Shown here in pieces: positions 43,089 through 53,598 of a stretch of 64,000 bases of DNA. Made by a program: the position numbers and the translations under genes. The notes under the pieces are model-generated. The model was not told the DNA's origin. It worked only from the letters and a program-made list of their open reading frames with translations, and ran no database searches. The first letter of the stretch is position 1. Every line of letters starts with the position of its first letter. The stretch covers positions 80,576-144,575 of the forward strand of contig JBBHKE010001642.1 in assembly GCA_037447655.1 (NCBI GenBank). The letters run 5' to 3'. Origin of the DNA: Zygnema cylindricum (taxonomy: Eukaryota; Streptophyta; Zygnematophyceae; Zygnematales; Zygnemataceae).

Positions 43089-43601
43089 TTGGCAGAACCA
43101 CCCAATACAGTCTTCATGTCGGCGGAACCAAAAACTTATATGGCGGATAGAGATTATAAGGCCCTGTCAGTGGCACTTATTCTAAACAGAACGGGAAATT
43201 TTAAACTTAATGGATACGGCGCGTACCAGGATGCAGTCGTGGATATAGGAGCTCTCCCTAATCTCATCACCACCTTCGCATTACAACAAATGCCCGAGGA
43301 TCTCCGTCCGGAAATAAGCCCCAGTGACATATGCCTGAGCACGGTCAGTAATGGGAGCCAACCAGTATATGGTATCATAAAATCCATGGAAATCGAATTT
43401 GCGGATGACGCAGGTCACCACGTTCAAATACAGCTCCCCTTCCTACTGGTGGAAGGTAAACAATTCGAAATTTTGCTCGAAATGGCAACGTGGACAAGAT
43501 TGAACATGGAATTGAGCGTATGGAAGGAACAAATAAAACTCTCAGACCCGGAGGATCCAAAGGGCACCAAAGTGGTGGTCCCCTTGGATTTATGGAACTG
43601 A
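43089..43601 (+). pseudogene. gypsy aspartic protease
   Basis: Frame with the retropepsin flap order: AVVDIGALPNLIT (catalytic Asp in D-x-G-A at about 43242), then YGIIKSMEIEFADDAGHHV, LPFLLVEGKQFEILLEMATW and the family tail KVVVPLDLWN. It cleaves the Gag-Pol polyprotein. Length is typical. Flanked upstream by the linker ORF and downstream, after about 280 bp, by the methyltransferase. The same segment recurs in G2 (55059-55426). Confidence 0.7.
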
Positions 43602-43880
43602 GGAAAAACAGCTGTTCCGGTTTCTCGATGTTATCCCGTATACTCTACCTCAACACCTTCGGAGCTGTTCGACTACTCCATCAATATTGCCAATTCCATC
43701 TAGCAATTCCCTATTTCCAAGCGGTGGGAAAAGGAGTACCAAAACCGAATAAGACAGATGACCACACTTCGGCGGGAAGTGGACAGGAGCTTTGCTGCAA
43801 TATTATCCGGAACAACAAAGGTTCCACGGTCAGAACTTCCAACAGCTCCTAACAAAGGGAAAGAATTCAATCGACAGGTG

Positions 43881-44880
43881 GTGTCACTGGAGGTCCCGCC
43901 CTCAGGACTCAGGATTTTATCACTATTCTCCGGAATTAGCTCTGATCTGGAGGCCGTCCTAAAAGTTGGATACCAAGTATAAGCGTACTCAGCAGTCGAG
44001 ATTGATCAGGACGCCCGTGCAGTCAGTGAGTACCGACTGCAACAGCTGCACCAACTTTACCCGCAGTAACTCCCGGTGTACGCCATGTCTAACTCTCACC
44101 GCACGCTTCCCCAAAATGTGGACAATATCACCAATTCACAATTGGAATAGCTTGGAAGGGTGGATCTGGTAATCGCTGGATGGCCGTGCCAGGGGTATTC
44201 GTTAGCAGGACAGGGCAGGGGACACCAAGATGTCCGCAGCAGAACATTCTTCCAGATGGCGCGACTAATAACAAAGATACAGGAACGCCAGGACACGCCA
44301 GTGCGGTACGTCTTGGAAAATGTTCACCCCAGAGATGATAAAAGAAAGCAGGTGGTCAACAGCTGGAACGAAGTGACCAAGGTTCTGGGGACTCCAATAG
44401 TTTTTGACGCAGCTCAGGTCGGATCAAGAGCCTACCGAGTACAGGCTTATTGGACCAACTTGGCTCCTCTTAACATCCTCCAAAAGATGTTGAAAACCCC
44501 GGTTCTGGATCCCAACATAACAGTTCAACATATTCTCAGACTAGGGCGCATGGCCACTCCAGTGACCAAAGCTGACAAAGCACCCTTTTTCTGTTGCAAT
44601 AAACCCGGATATCCACGGAAGGCCCTACCAACCTTGGTATCTTTTCCTAATAGCCATGCTTACCGGAGAGGCGCACCCGGGTTGATATTTGACAGTACAG
44701 CAAATACTTGGACGGCACTAAGCATTGAGGAACGAGAAAAAGCAATGGGATTTCGAGAAGCAACCACAGCAGCACCCGGGGTCTCAGCCTCTAGAGGTGC
44801 AGCTTCATCGGGCAAAGTATGGATTTGAATGCAATTTCTTGGGTGCTGCGACATTCTTTGGCATTCTCTAGCCTACAGTC
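43881..44880 (+). pseudogene. C5-cytosine DNA methyltransferase domain of gypsy polyprotein (G1)
   Basis: Motif I: LRILSLFSGISSDLEAVL (about 43908), followed by YSAVEIDQDARAV. Motif IV: VDLVIAGWPCQGYSLAGQ with the catalytic Pro-Cys (about 44160-44215). Motif VI: RYVLENVHP (about 44304). Motif VIII: VGSRAYRVQAYWTN (about 44417). Near the end, EEREKAMGF and, after a frameshift, FECNFLGAATFFGIL resemble motifs IX-X. Size (about 330 aa) fits a bare catalytic domain without UBA, BAH or PWWP parts. Three in-frame stops (43980, about 44068, about 44151) and a late shift inactivate it. It lies between protease and RT, so it was part of the polyprotein. GWPCQGYS differs from the usual DNMT1/CMT and DRM motif IV wording. 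Confidence 0.9.
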
Positions 44881-45210
44881 TCCAACGTCACGGGGAGCAT
44901 ACCTTCAAGCTCCACAGTTGTTGGCCATGCAAGCTACTCTGAGCTTGAGGGGGTGAGAGAGGAAAGAAAAAGAAACTTCACACAATTTCATTCAGATAGC
45001 ACACTAAAACAAGGAGTTTCCTCAATGGGGGGGAGAGGGCTCATATCACGGCAACTCAAGGGAAGTTGTCAGCAGCAGCGTTTTTACAACCAAGAAAGGG
45101 ACGAACCCACAGGTAGAGCCGAAATTCGACATCTCCCTATGGGGTAGGTCAGCGGAAGCATTAGCGGCAGTGGAACCCGGAAGATGGAATAGACCCTAGG
45201 GGATTAGCTA
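44881..45210 (+). other. decayed linker between methyltransferase and RT
   Basis: No domain recognised; scattered coding-like text in several frames (for example EGPALQDI near 45230). Confidence 0.4.
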
Positions 45211-45216
45211 GACCCA

Positions 45217-45996
45217 TTGCAGAAGGCCCAGCTCTCCAAGATATTAGAGGAGAACGGTCAAGTGTTTGCCTGGTCTGATACAGTTGTAGGAATCTATAAG
45301 GTGACCCCTTTTCCGATAGACCTGATCGACAAGACTGCAAGTATTTGGCAGAAACAATGTCCTCTCAGTTTCAAGGAGAAAGAGTTCATTACCACAAAGG
45401 TGCAAACTTTAGTGGACGGAGGGCTGGTGTAGGAGAGTATAAGGCTACATGGGTTTGCCTTACCCACCGTGCTCTCGCCAAAGAAAGACTCCTCCGAAAA
45501 AACGGTAGATTTTTGGATGTGTGGGGACTACTGGATGACCAACGTGGCAACTGTCTCTGACCGTTATCTTATGCCTACCGCGGAAGAGATCATTGACTCT
45601 CTTGCTAGGGACACCATCAACTCCACGTTTGATATGAAAAATGGATTTCAGCAGATTGCAATGGAGCTGAAACATCGGGAGAGGACCGCTTTTTGGGTAG
45701 GATCTAGGTTGTATGAATGGCTATACATGTTCTTTGGCCTCAAAAATGCACCTGCCAAATTCCAACAGGCCATAGACAAGGCTCTTCGGGGAATTGACTT
45801 CGCCGGATGTGATCATCTTCTCCAAAACATTTGAGGAACACTAGGAACATATACAGATTGTTCTCCGGGCGCTCCAAAGAGCGGACTTGAAGTGTCACCT
45901 GGAGAAGGGCATCTTTGGGGTGCAGAAAATCATTTATTTGGGTCATGAGGTGACTCCTAAGACACTAGGCCTCCACATGGTTAAGGTAGCAGCCCT
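45217..45996 (+). pseudogene. gypsy reverse transcriptase (G1)
   Basis: Ordered RT text: FAWSDTVVGIYKVTPFPIDL, PTVLSPKKDSSEKTVDFWMCGDY, VSDRYLMPTAEEIIDSL, TFDMKNGFQQIAME, RTAFWVGSRLYEWLYM, FFGLKNAPAKFQQAID, then VIIFSKTFEEH and LEKGIFGVQKIIYLGHEVT in another frame. The catalytic YxDD box expected at about 45805 is deleted: the frame goes from IDFAG directly to DVIIFS. A TAG replaces a residue near 45430. The domain is interrupted at 46012 by a copia LTR. Confidence 0.85.
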
Positions 45997-46011
45997 TGAC
46001 GCTCTTCCTCA

Positions 46012-47081
46012 TGAAACTCTGAGACCTCCATAAGTCCTCAGAGTGGACAGCTTCAAAGAAGCCTCTAAGATAATCCTGACCCCTTTATGTTTTAGCAAAA
46101 ACAACTGCCACCTTGGCAGACAAAAACTCTGATCACCTGCACCCATGTGAAGGCAAGACTTCCTTGAGTCGATAGCAAAAAGAATCTCTGAATTTGCTCC
46201 CTTGAGTAGTAAGTTATAGAGGGTCAAAGTTGACCTTTTGTACAAAAGCTCTCTGGGAGAGAGGGTCCTATCTTCTAATTTTTTTAAGTCTTATCTCTCT
46301 CACAGACTCTATCGAGGGTCCTATCTTCTGATTTTTCTAAGTCTTATCTCTCTCACAGACTCTATCTCTTGATGTACGGAACCAATCAGATTACAGTTCC
46401 GTACGCAAAAGTACAACTGCCGGTGTACTTTATGTAAAAAAACTGTACGACATGGCCTAAATGTCCACACGTGGTACGTCTGGATTCGCTCCTTTAATCC
46501 TGGGAGATGTCGCTCTCCAATGTAACATCGCCACGTGTCATCTGATGTGGCGATGCCCACAAACCGCCGAATTCTTCTTCCGCAATCTCGGCGCTAATTC
46601 CGACCGTCCGATTAAACTCGCATTTGATTGTAGCCGTAATAAATACATGCGCGGTATTGATTTCTTATCCGTACCGCAATTCGTACTTTTACACTACCAG
46701 ATCTATGTATCCCGTTAACAATTATAGTTAAATGATTTATCCTACGAATTTATGTTTAATTAATTATTTTACTATATAATACGTAAGACTACTTCTAGAC
46801 TTAACGGCTAAGGCTACCGGCTATCTACTGTTTGTCGGCCGGCAGGTACCAGGATCAAAGCCTGTGGCCGGCACATACCTTTTAGTAAATAATCCCCTAA
46901 CTAATATAAATTTCTCGTAAACCTCAGGATAGCCTAGGTAGCCATGGCTATAGTTTCCTCTCAATTTTCTCAGTGACTGCGACAAGTTTGAGAGTTGGAG
47001 AAAGAAGTTAGAGGTAGACTGCCTCGCCTTCTCTATTTCTATTCATACCTAGAAAATACTTTAAAACCATTAATATCTACC
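46012..47081 (-). repeat. solo LTR of family E inserted in gypsy pol
   Basis: 1070 bp, homologous to 48971-50026 and 53599-54654. Flanked by CCTCA (46007-46011) and CCTCC (47082-47086), a 5-bp duplication with one mismatch; removing it rejoins the RT-RNase H connection (DALP/PPQDISALCTFLGL). Contains an extra local duplication of about 50 bp (46268-46370). Confidence 0.88.
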
Positions 47082-47720
47082 CCTCCCCCGCAGGACATTT
47101 CTGCTCTTTGTACTTTCCTAGGCCTTGCAAACTATTACCGTAGGTTTATTCCTGAATTTAGTAGCCACGCTCAGCCATTGAATCTATTATTGAGAAAAGA
47201 CCAGGAATGGTAGTGGAAGGAAGAACAGCAGATTGCTTTCCAATTCTTGAAAGATTCCCTTAAGCAGAGTCCTGTGGTCCAGATGCCCGATCACCAGCGG
47301 CCTTTTCTCCTTTATACAGATTGGAGGCGGTTCGGATTGGGAGCAGTTTTAGCGCATTTGGATGATGCAAAGGCTAAGTATGTAGTGGCCTACGCAAGTC
47401 GGAGTAATAATAGAGCTGAGGGGAATTACAGCAGTTACCATGGGGAATTACTCGCTGCGGTGTCGGCCATAAATTATTTCCGGCCTTCCCTTTATGGAGT
47501 ACACTTCACTCTTATCACGGATCACCAGCCCCTCAAATGGATCATGGAGAGCAGTAAGTTGACTGGCAAGCTGGACAGATGGGTTCTCATTTTGCAAGAA
47601 TATGATTTCAGCATCATCCATTGGGCTAGGGAGATTCATGGGAATACGGATGGACTCAGCAGGAATCTAGACCATTCCACTAGGGACTCTACCAAGGAGC
47701 TGCACGACGAAGACCCGGAG
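47082..47720 (+). pseudogene. gypsy RNase H (G1)
   Basis: Reads LGLANYYRRFIPEFSSHAQPL, PFLLYTDWRRFGLGAVLAH, YHGELLAAVSAINYF, TLITDHQPLKWIM and GNTDGLSRN. The four acidic residues of the DEDD set (YTD, GEL, TDH, TDG) are all kept. One TAG near 47212 interrupts the N-terminal part. It removes RNA from the RNA-DNA hybrid during replication. Confidence 0.85.
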
Positions 47721-48060
47721 CTCAGCCAGGGACTTATCCGGGCTTCCTATGCCTTTATTTGGCTGCCTCGGGCCGAAGGAGAATTGTCAACTATTGCTGC
47801 AGATGTAAAGGGGCAGGCCCCAATTGGAGCCGGCCGCAAAGATATTTGGAATGATGCCAATTCCCTCCAGTTTATCCAGAAGGGTTCTCCTCTTCCTCAC
47901 CTTGCTGGAATTCATTTGTCCCGTGATCATAACTGAATGGCGGCGTACGAATGGGACAAAGGCATTCTTCTTTGGAAATGGGCCGATGGGACGAGGAAAG
48001 TGTGTTGTTCTTTGGTCTAAAATAGACCGCAGAAGCAACCCAAACTATTATGCAAGAAGC
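47721..48060 (+). pseudogene. start of gypsy integrase (G1, truncated)
   Basis: Contains AAYEWDKGILLWKWADGTRKV at about 47941-48002, matching G2 (60415-60476). The G1 copy ends shortly after, so its zinc finger and catalytic core are missing. Confidence 0.65.
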
Positions 48061-48970
48061 TAAGCAAAGCTAGGCCAATGAACCATTATTTGAAATGCAT
48101 CCTCCATATGCGTACACAAACGCAACAAACAACATTTAGGGTTCCATGGAATAATCAACATAAATAAACCCTATGACAACATCTAAGGTTTGATGGAATA
48201 ATCGACATAAACAAACCCTAGGACAAATGCATAAACAATACATATCAAACATATATAAAATAACATAAATAAATAATTACAAACAAATGCATCACACATA
48301 AACAAAAGTATAATCAAAGTGTAATCAAATAATCATTATATCATTCAAAGTGCATGACCTAATCGAAAACCCTAAAATACTACATATTTGGTCCCTACTT
48401 TTTTAACAAGCATTGATGATACATTCCTAACAAAACTTATTCCTATATATACACTTGTGAGCTGTCAATGAATCCCTACATGTCAAAATAACCAACGTAA
48501 CTAGTATTACATCATGAGAACCTATTACGACAAATAATCCTAACTGTAAGTGTACACCTGAGAGTCAACCAATCATAAGAGTACACTTGTCAGCAAGTAC
48601 AACACTACACACACACAAATTAAACTGTCGAAACCCTAAATGATCACCTAAATAAAAAATGTCATAATCAATACTAAATTAATTATAGACATAAGACAAA
48701 ACAATGTTGTTTCAAATATTTACACCGACGCGTCCGCAAAATACGCGTCATAAGCGACTACTCGCTTAGTCACTTGCAGATAAATCCACGTAGTGAACCG
48801 ACATCGTATATGTACGGTCCACTAGATAATGCGTCATAAAAAAAATGTGATCTCTTAAAAATATCGGCGGACGCCGTCCGCCCTCCACGGGTACCATGAC
48901 GGAATTGCCGAAATCAAACCGTACGATCCAAATCGTGTTCGTATGAAACCACGTACTTCGCCGTAAATCT
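48061..48970. other. AT-rich stretch, possibly LTR-derived
   Basis: No gene. 48.1-48.7 kb has repeated CCCTA/AACAAAC-rich text; 48.7-48.97 kb (ATATTTACACCGACGCGTCCGC) resembles part of family B LTR. Possibly an old LTR fragment of unknown limits. Confidence 0.35.
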
Positions 48971-50026
48971 TGAAACTCTAAGACCTCCATAAGTCCTCAG
49001 AGTGGACAGCTTCCAAAAAACCTTTAAGATAACTCTGACCCCTTTGTGTTTCAACAAAAAAAACTGCCACCCTAGCAGATAAAAACTCAGATCAACTGCA
49101 CCCCTGTGAAGGCAAGACTCCCTTAAGTCGATAGCAAAAGGAATCTCTGAATTTGCTCCCCTGAGCAGGAAGTTATAGAGGGTCAAAGTTGACCTTTTGT
49201 ACAGAAGCTCTCTGGGAGAGAGGGTCCTATCTCCTAATTTTTCTAAGTCCTATCTCTCTCACAGACTCTATCAACTGATGTACGAAACCAATCAGATTAC
49301 AGTTCAATATGCAAAAGTACATCTGCCGGTGTACATTATATACGGACATTGTACGACATGGCCTAAATGTCGACACATGTCATATCCGGATTCGGTGCCA
49401 TAATCTCCGAAGATACCACGATCCAATGTAATGTTGCCACGTGTCATCCGATGTGGTGATGGCCATAAACCGCCAAAATCTTCTTCCGCGATCTCGGCGC
49501 TAATGCCGACCGTCCAATTAAATTCGAATTTAATCGTAGCCGTAATAAATACATGCGCGGTATTCGTATCACTAAAGAAATAAATGCGCGGCATTGATTT
49601 CTTGTCCGTACCTTAATCCATACTTATACATTACCGCATCTATGTATCCCGTAAACAATTACAGTTAAATGATTTATCCTACGTATTCATGTTTAAATAA
49701 ATATCTAACCATATAGTACGTAACATTAGTTCTAGATTTAACAGCTAAGGCTATCGGCTACTGAATGGCTGCCAGCCGGTAGGTACCAGCATCAAATCCT
49801 GTGGCCGGCACATACCTTTTAGTAAATAAAACCCCTAACTAATATAAAATTCCCGTAAACCTCTCGATAGCTTTGGTAGCCATGGCTCTAGCTCCCTCTC
49901 CAATTTCTCAGTGACTGCGACAAGTTTGAGAGTTGGAGAGAGAAGTTAGAGGTAGACTGCCTCGGCTTCTTTCTATATTTCTATTTAGACCTAGAAATTT
50001 TTAAAAATGTACCATTAATTTCTACA
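48971..50026 (-). repeat. 3' LTR of family E element
   Basis: 1056 bp, TGTAGAAATTAATGG... to TTTCA on the minus strand. Shares TATTTTCTAGGTCTG, a GAGGCAGTCTACCTCTAACTT block and AGAGCCATGGCTACC blocks with LTRs A'/A. Contains the GCCGGC-stemmed hairpin at about 49780-49815. Confidence 0.9.
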
Positions 50027-50040
50027 CTCCCCTTATTTTC
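50027..50040 (-). other. polypurine tract of family E
   Basis: Minus strand AAAATAAGGGGAG abuts the LTR start at 50026; identical to the tract of the A' element. Confidence 0.7.
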
Positions 50041-51560
50041 TAGTCAATCTGTAATTTCAGACCGCACTTCTCCCTGCAGAAAATTAGCTTAGGGGAAGGC
50101 ACACGTTTGGTCATCATATCTGCTACCATCTCACTATCTGGTCTGTACTCTAAACCGATTATTTTGTTTTCTACTTTCTCTCTAACAAAGCTGAGTCTGA
50201 TGTCCATGTGTTTGGCTTTAAAATGATGTTTAGGATTGGCAGAAATAGCGATTGCTGCCTGATTATCACAAAATATTTTCTGCACATCACTCTTAAGGTG
50301 ACCAAGCTCACCAAGCAAAGACTTCACCCACATCAATTCTTTTACAGCAGAGCAAGAGGCCATATACTCAGCCTCTATGGTGGACGCTACTCCAACAGCA
50401 AGCCCCATCACCCACATATAATACATATCCAGAAGTGCATCTCCTCATCGAAGCATCACCATAACTGGCATCACTCCAAGTAGTGATGTCAGTAAACTCC
50501 CCACCCAAATGCAACCATAGATCCCTAGTTCCTATCAAATATCTAAGGACTCTTGTAGGTGCTTCCCAATCCCTCTTATTGTAAGCATTTATACTTCTAC
50601 TCAACACTCCTACAGCTGCAGCTAAATCCTGCCGGTTACAATTCATAAAATAGATTAGACTTCCCACTACTTGCCTGTAAGGAATAGTCTGCATGAACTT
50701 CCGTTCTTTAGGAGATAATTCCTCGTCTAAGACTATGACTCCTTCTTCCTCACTCACCTCACTTCCCTTCTTCAACTCCATTGGAGTTGTACAAATATTA
50801 GCTTTATCCATTTGAAATTTTTCAAGCATGTTCCCTATTGCTTCCTTTTGAGTCAATCTTATAATTTTTCTTTTTCGGTCTCTCTCTACTTGAATTCCCA
50901 AATTTAATTTTTTTCTTCCCCCATATCCTTCATTTCAAATCTCCCCTTAAGATCGGTTTTCAGTTTATTAATTTATTCCATTGATTTACTTAAAACAAGC
51001 AAATCATCAACATAAATTGCAATAAATATAAAACCTTCCTCATCTTCGAAAACATAGATTGAGTGATCTGAGCTGATCCGAATTTATCCGAGACCGGTAA
51101 GAAACTCATCAAGATTCTTAACCCACTGTCGAGGCGCCTGTTTCAAACCATAAAGAGATTTAATCAGCCGGCATACCTTACTCTCCTCTCCTTCCTCCAC
51201 AAACCCTTCTGGATGTCGCATGAAGATCTCCTTTCCAATTCTCCATGCAAAAAGGTTGTCTTGATGTCCATCTGGTGCACTTCCATGTCTTTCGTTGCTG
51301 CTAGGCTGAGAAGTATGCGGAGGGAGGGAAATCTGACCACCGGGGCAAAGGTTTCCTCGTAGTCAATTCCCTCCTTTTGTGTAAATCCCTTTGCCACTAA
51401 TCGGGCCTTGTAGCGCTCGATTGTGTTATCTCGGTTCAGTTTTAATTTGAAAACCCACTTACAACCGATTGGTTTTCAGTTAGGTGGACAATCCACCAGC
51501 TCCCAAGTATCGGCTGCCATGATTGAGGCCATCTCCTCTTTGATGGCTGTCTTCCACCGG
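50041..51560 (-). pseudogene. family E reverse transcriptase and RNase H
   Basis: RT blocks: [29 protein letters not shown] (about 51.43-51.35 kb), [51 protein letters not shown], then the intact catalytic YVDDLLVLSKS (about 51.0 kb). RNase H: YLIGTRDLWLHLGG, TTWSDASYGDASM, ASTIEAEYMASCSAVKELMW, CDNQAAIAISANPKHH and RLSFVREKVENKIIGLEY, ending at a stop just before the purine tract. Several stops and at least three frameshifts (for example near 50.4, 50.9 and 51.2 kb). Confidence 0.85.
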
Positions 51561-51800
51561 TTTCTTTCTGGACAAGTCATCGCCTCTCTATAAGTTTGAG
51601 GTTCATCTTGATGAGATAGTTTAGTTACCTTGTTATTAACGTTTTATTCTTGTAGTCTTTTGCTACTTCTCCTCCCCCCCCTCAAAATCTGAGGCTAGAA
51701 TAGATGGTTCTCGTGGATTCTTTCGAACAAACTCGGCTTCTCCCCTATCCCTTAACTCCGAATCAATTTCCACCACGTCTTCCGCTTCGGGTAGAGTTGT

Positions 51801-52690
51801 CTATTGAGTTTCCACAACCGAGTCCTTTTCGGTCTGATTTGTATCTGCAAGAATGTCATCTTCTCTAAAACCTGGATAGTTAGGAAGCTCAAAGTCATCG
51901 GAATTTTGTGACTCAAATCTGATTTTTACTGACTTTGTATATTTGAAAGGATCCACAGACTTTCCTTCATCCATAACTACTAGATGCTTTACTAAGATTA
52001 TATCTTCCCTTTTAAGATCATAAACTCTATATCCTTTAACATCCTCATCATATCTTAATAAGTATCCCGGTTTTCCTTTAGGATCTAGCTTCCAATTAGA
52101 CTGATCTGTATCTAGATTGAATACTTGACTGTCGAAAACCTTTAAGTGAGATATGTCTGGTTTCCGGCCTGTCCATCTCTCATAAGGTGTTTGATCTTTT
52201 ATAGCTGAAGTGAGAACTCTGTTTTTGAGGTAATTAGCACAGTTCATTGCTTCTTCCCAAAACCTTTTTCCTATCTTTTTATCTGACAACATACTTCTAA
52301 CACTATCACTTAGTGTTCTATTTAACCTTTCAGCTACCCTATTCTGTTCCGGGTTTTCTGGAACTGTCTTTTGGTGTTGAACCCCATCTTCCCTCAAAAA
52401 ATCCTCAAACTGGTTAGAAGTATACTTTCCACCATTGTCACTCCTTATTCTCTTGATTGGAGTTTCATGGATTTTTTCACTCCATGCTTTATGTTGTCTA
52501 AAACAATCCTGAGCTTCGGACTTGTTTTTCAAAAAATACACTCGGGAATACCGAGATCTATCATCAGTGATAGTCATCATAAATCTCTTCCCCCTCGGTG
52601 AGGGCACTTTAGCCGGTCCCCAAATATCTGTGTGTACTAGATCTAGAATTTTTTCTCCCTTATAGGTGGCTGTTTTAGGAAAGGGTAATC
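51801..52690 (-). pseudogene. family E integrase
   Basis: 268-residue open frame plus upstream residues. D,D-35-E core: VHTDIWGPAKVPSP (first Asp, about 52.64 kb), IKRIRSDNGGKY (second) and EQNRVAERLNRTLSD (Glu). Then RFWEEAMNCANYLKNR, PYERWTGRKPDISHL and KGYRVYDLKRE. All three catalytic acids are present. The GAG-pre-integrase Cys pair (CSGCAQCKTH) lies near 52.7 kb. Confidence 0.85.
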
Positions 52691-52800
52691 TGTGTGTTTT
52701 GCATTGTGCACATCCACTACAATCACTTATATTATCATTCTCACTGAACTTAATCCCTTCACCACTCCCATCTTTTTCATCTCTCTTAACTTATATAGAT

Positions 52801-53223
52801 TTACATGCCAAGCCTCTTATGCCAAATCATAATATCATGAACACCAGCATAATAAATTTCCTTCTTTTCATTACTTAAAACCAGCCTAAACATCCCATGG
52901 CTACCTTTCTCAGCAATGAAATAGACATCCTCCTCAAAACTAGCAGTAAAGACTCCTTCCCTAGTGCTAGTAAAAAAACCCTTATCATCTAATACAGATG
53001 TAGAGATGAGGTTTTTGTTCAGCTCCGGAATAAACAAGATATCGCAGAATATTACTATGGATGTCTTTCCTTCTACTAACACTTTCAAATCTACCAATCC
53101 TACAAGAGTAGTGGTGACTATCCTCCCATCCCCGTACTCTATCTCTACTGTGGGAATCTTTCTTATCTTAGTGAACAGGTGCCTATCCTTACACATGTGC
53201 ATCAAGGCACCTGAATCTACAAT
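52801..53223 (-). pseudogene. family E aspartic protease and GAG-pre-integrase
   Basis: Catalytic VDSGALMHMCKDRHLF at about 53.22-53.18 kb, preceded by an in-frame stop. FIPELNKNLISTSVLDDKG is the conserved end of the copia protease region, and DIMIWHKRLGM begins the GAG-pre-integrase His motif. Confidence 0.8.
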
Positions 53224-53370
53224 TCAGCCTGCTTCACCTTTCAATCCACCGTAAGCACATTTTTGCCTTCGTGGAATTTCAACCTCGTTTTTCGCCTCCA
53301 ACTCCCCATCTAAAAGGAGCTCATCGTCCTCGTCCTAGGATTCCGCCTCATCTATCTATGTCACAAGGGC

Positions 53371-53598
53371 CTATTTCTTTCCTCTTGGGGTACCACCAGT
53401 CTGCCCCTCCTTTAACGGAAGCGCGGTTAGCTTAGTGCACTTTGCCATATAGTGCCCAGGTTTCTTACAAAAATGACATAAACCTTTGGGAGCCCTTGGT
53501 CCGAACTCGTCGGTCTGATTTTTCTGCTCCCTCCCCCCATAGTTTCCGACCGGTGTCCGCGAATCCTTGTTCCTCCAGTCGGTGGCAGTTGTCAAGGC
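53371..53598 (-). pseudogene. C-terminal piece of family E gag
   Basis: Begins at the LTR junction with TTATDWRNKDSRTP, corresponding to AGGDWRKRDER of A' Gag, then CCHC knuckle CHFCKKPGHYMAKC. The similarity of this segment and of the LTRs links E to the A/A' Gag-only elements. Confidence 0.75.

Larger units (their letters stand above)
35910..48060 (+). mobile_element. Ty3/gypsy element with methyltransferase, copy G1
   Basis: Order: partial 5' LTR (to 37047), gag segment, LTR relic, second gag segment, protease, cytosine methyltransferase, RT, RNase H, start of integrase. RNase H before integrase and the RT blocks define Ty3/gypsy. A copia solo LTR (46012-47081) lies between RT and RNase H. 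It is broken by stops, frameshifts and 3' truncation near 48.05 kb. G2 (54968-63430) supplies the missing 3' part. Confidence 0.85.
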
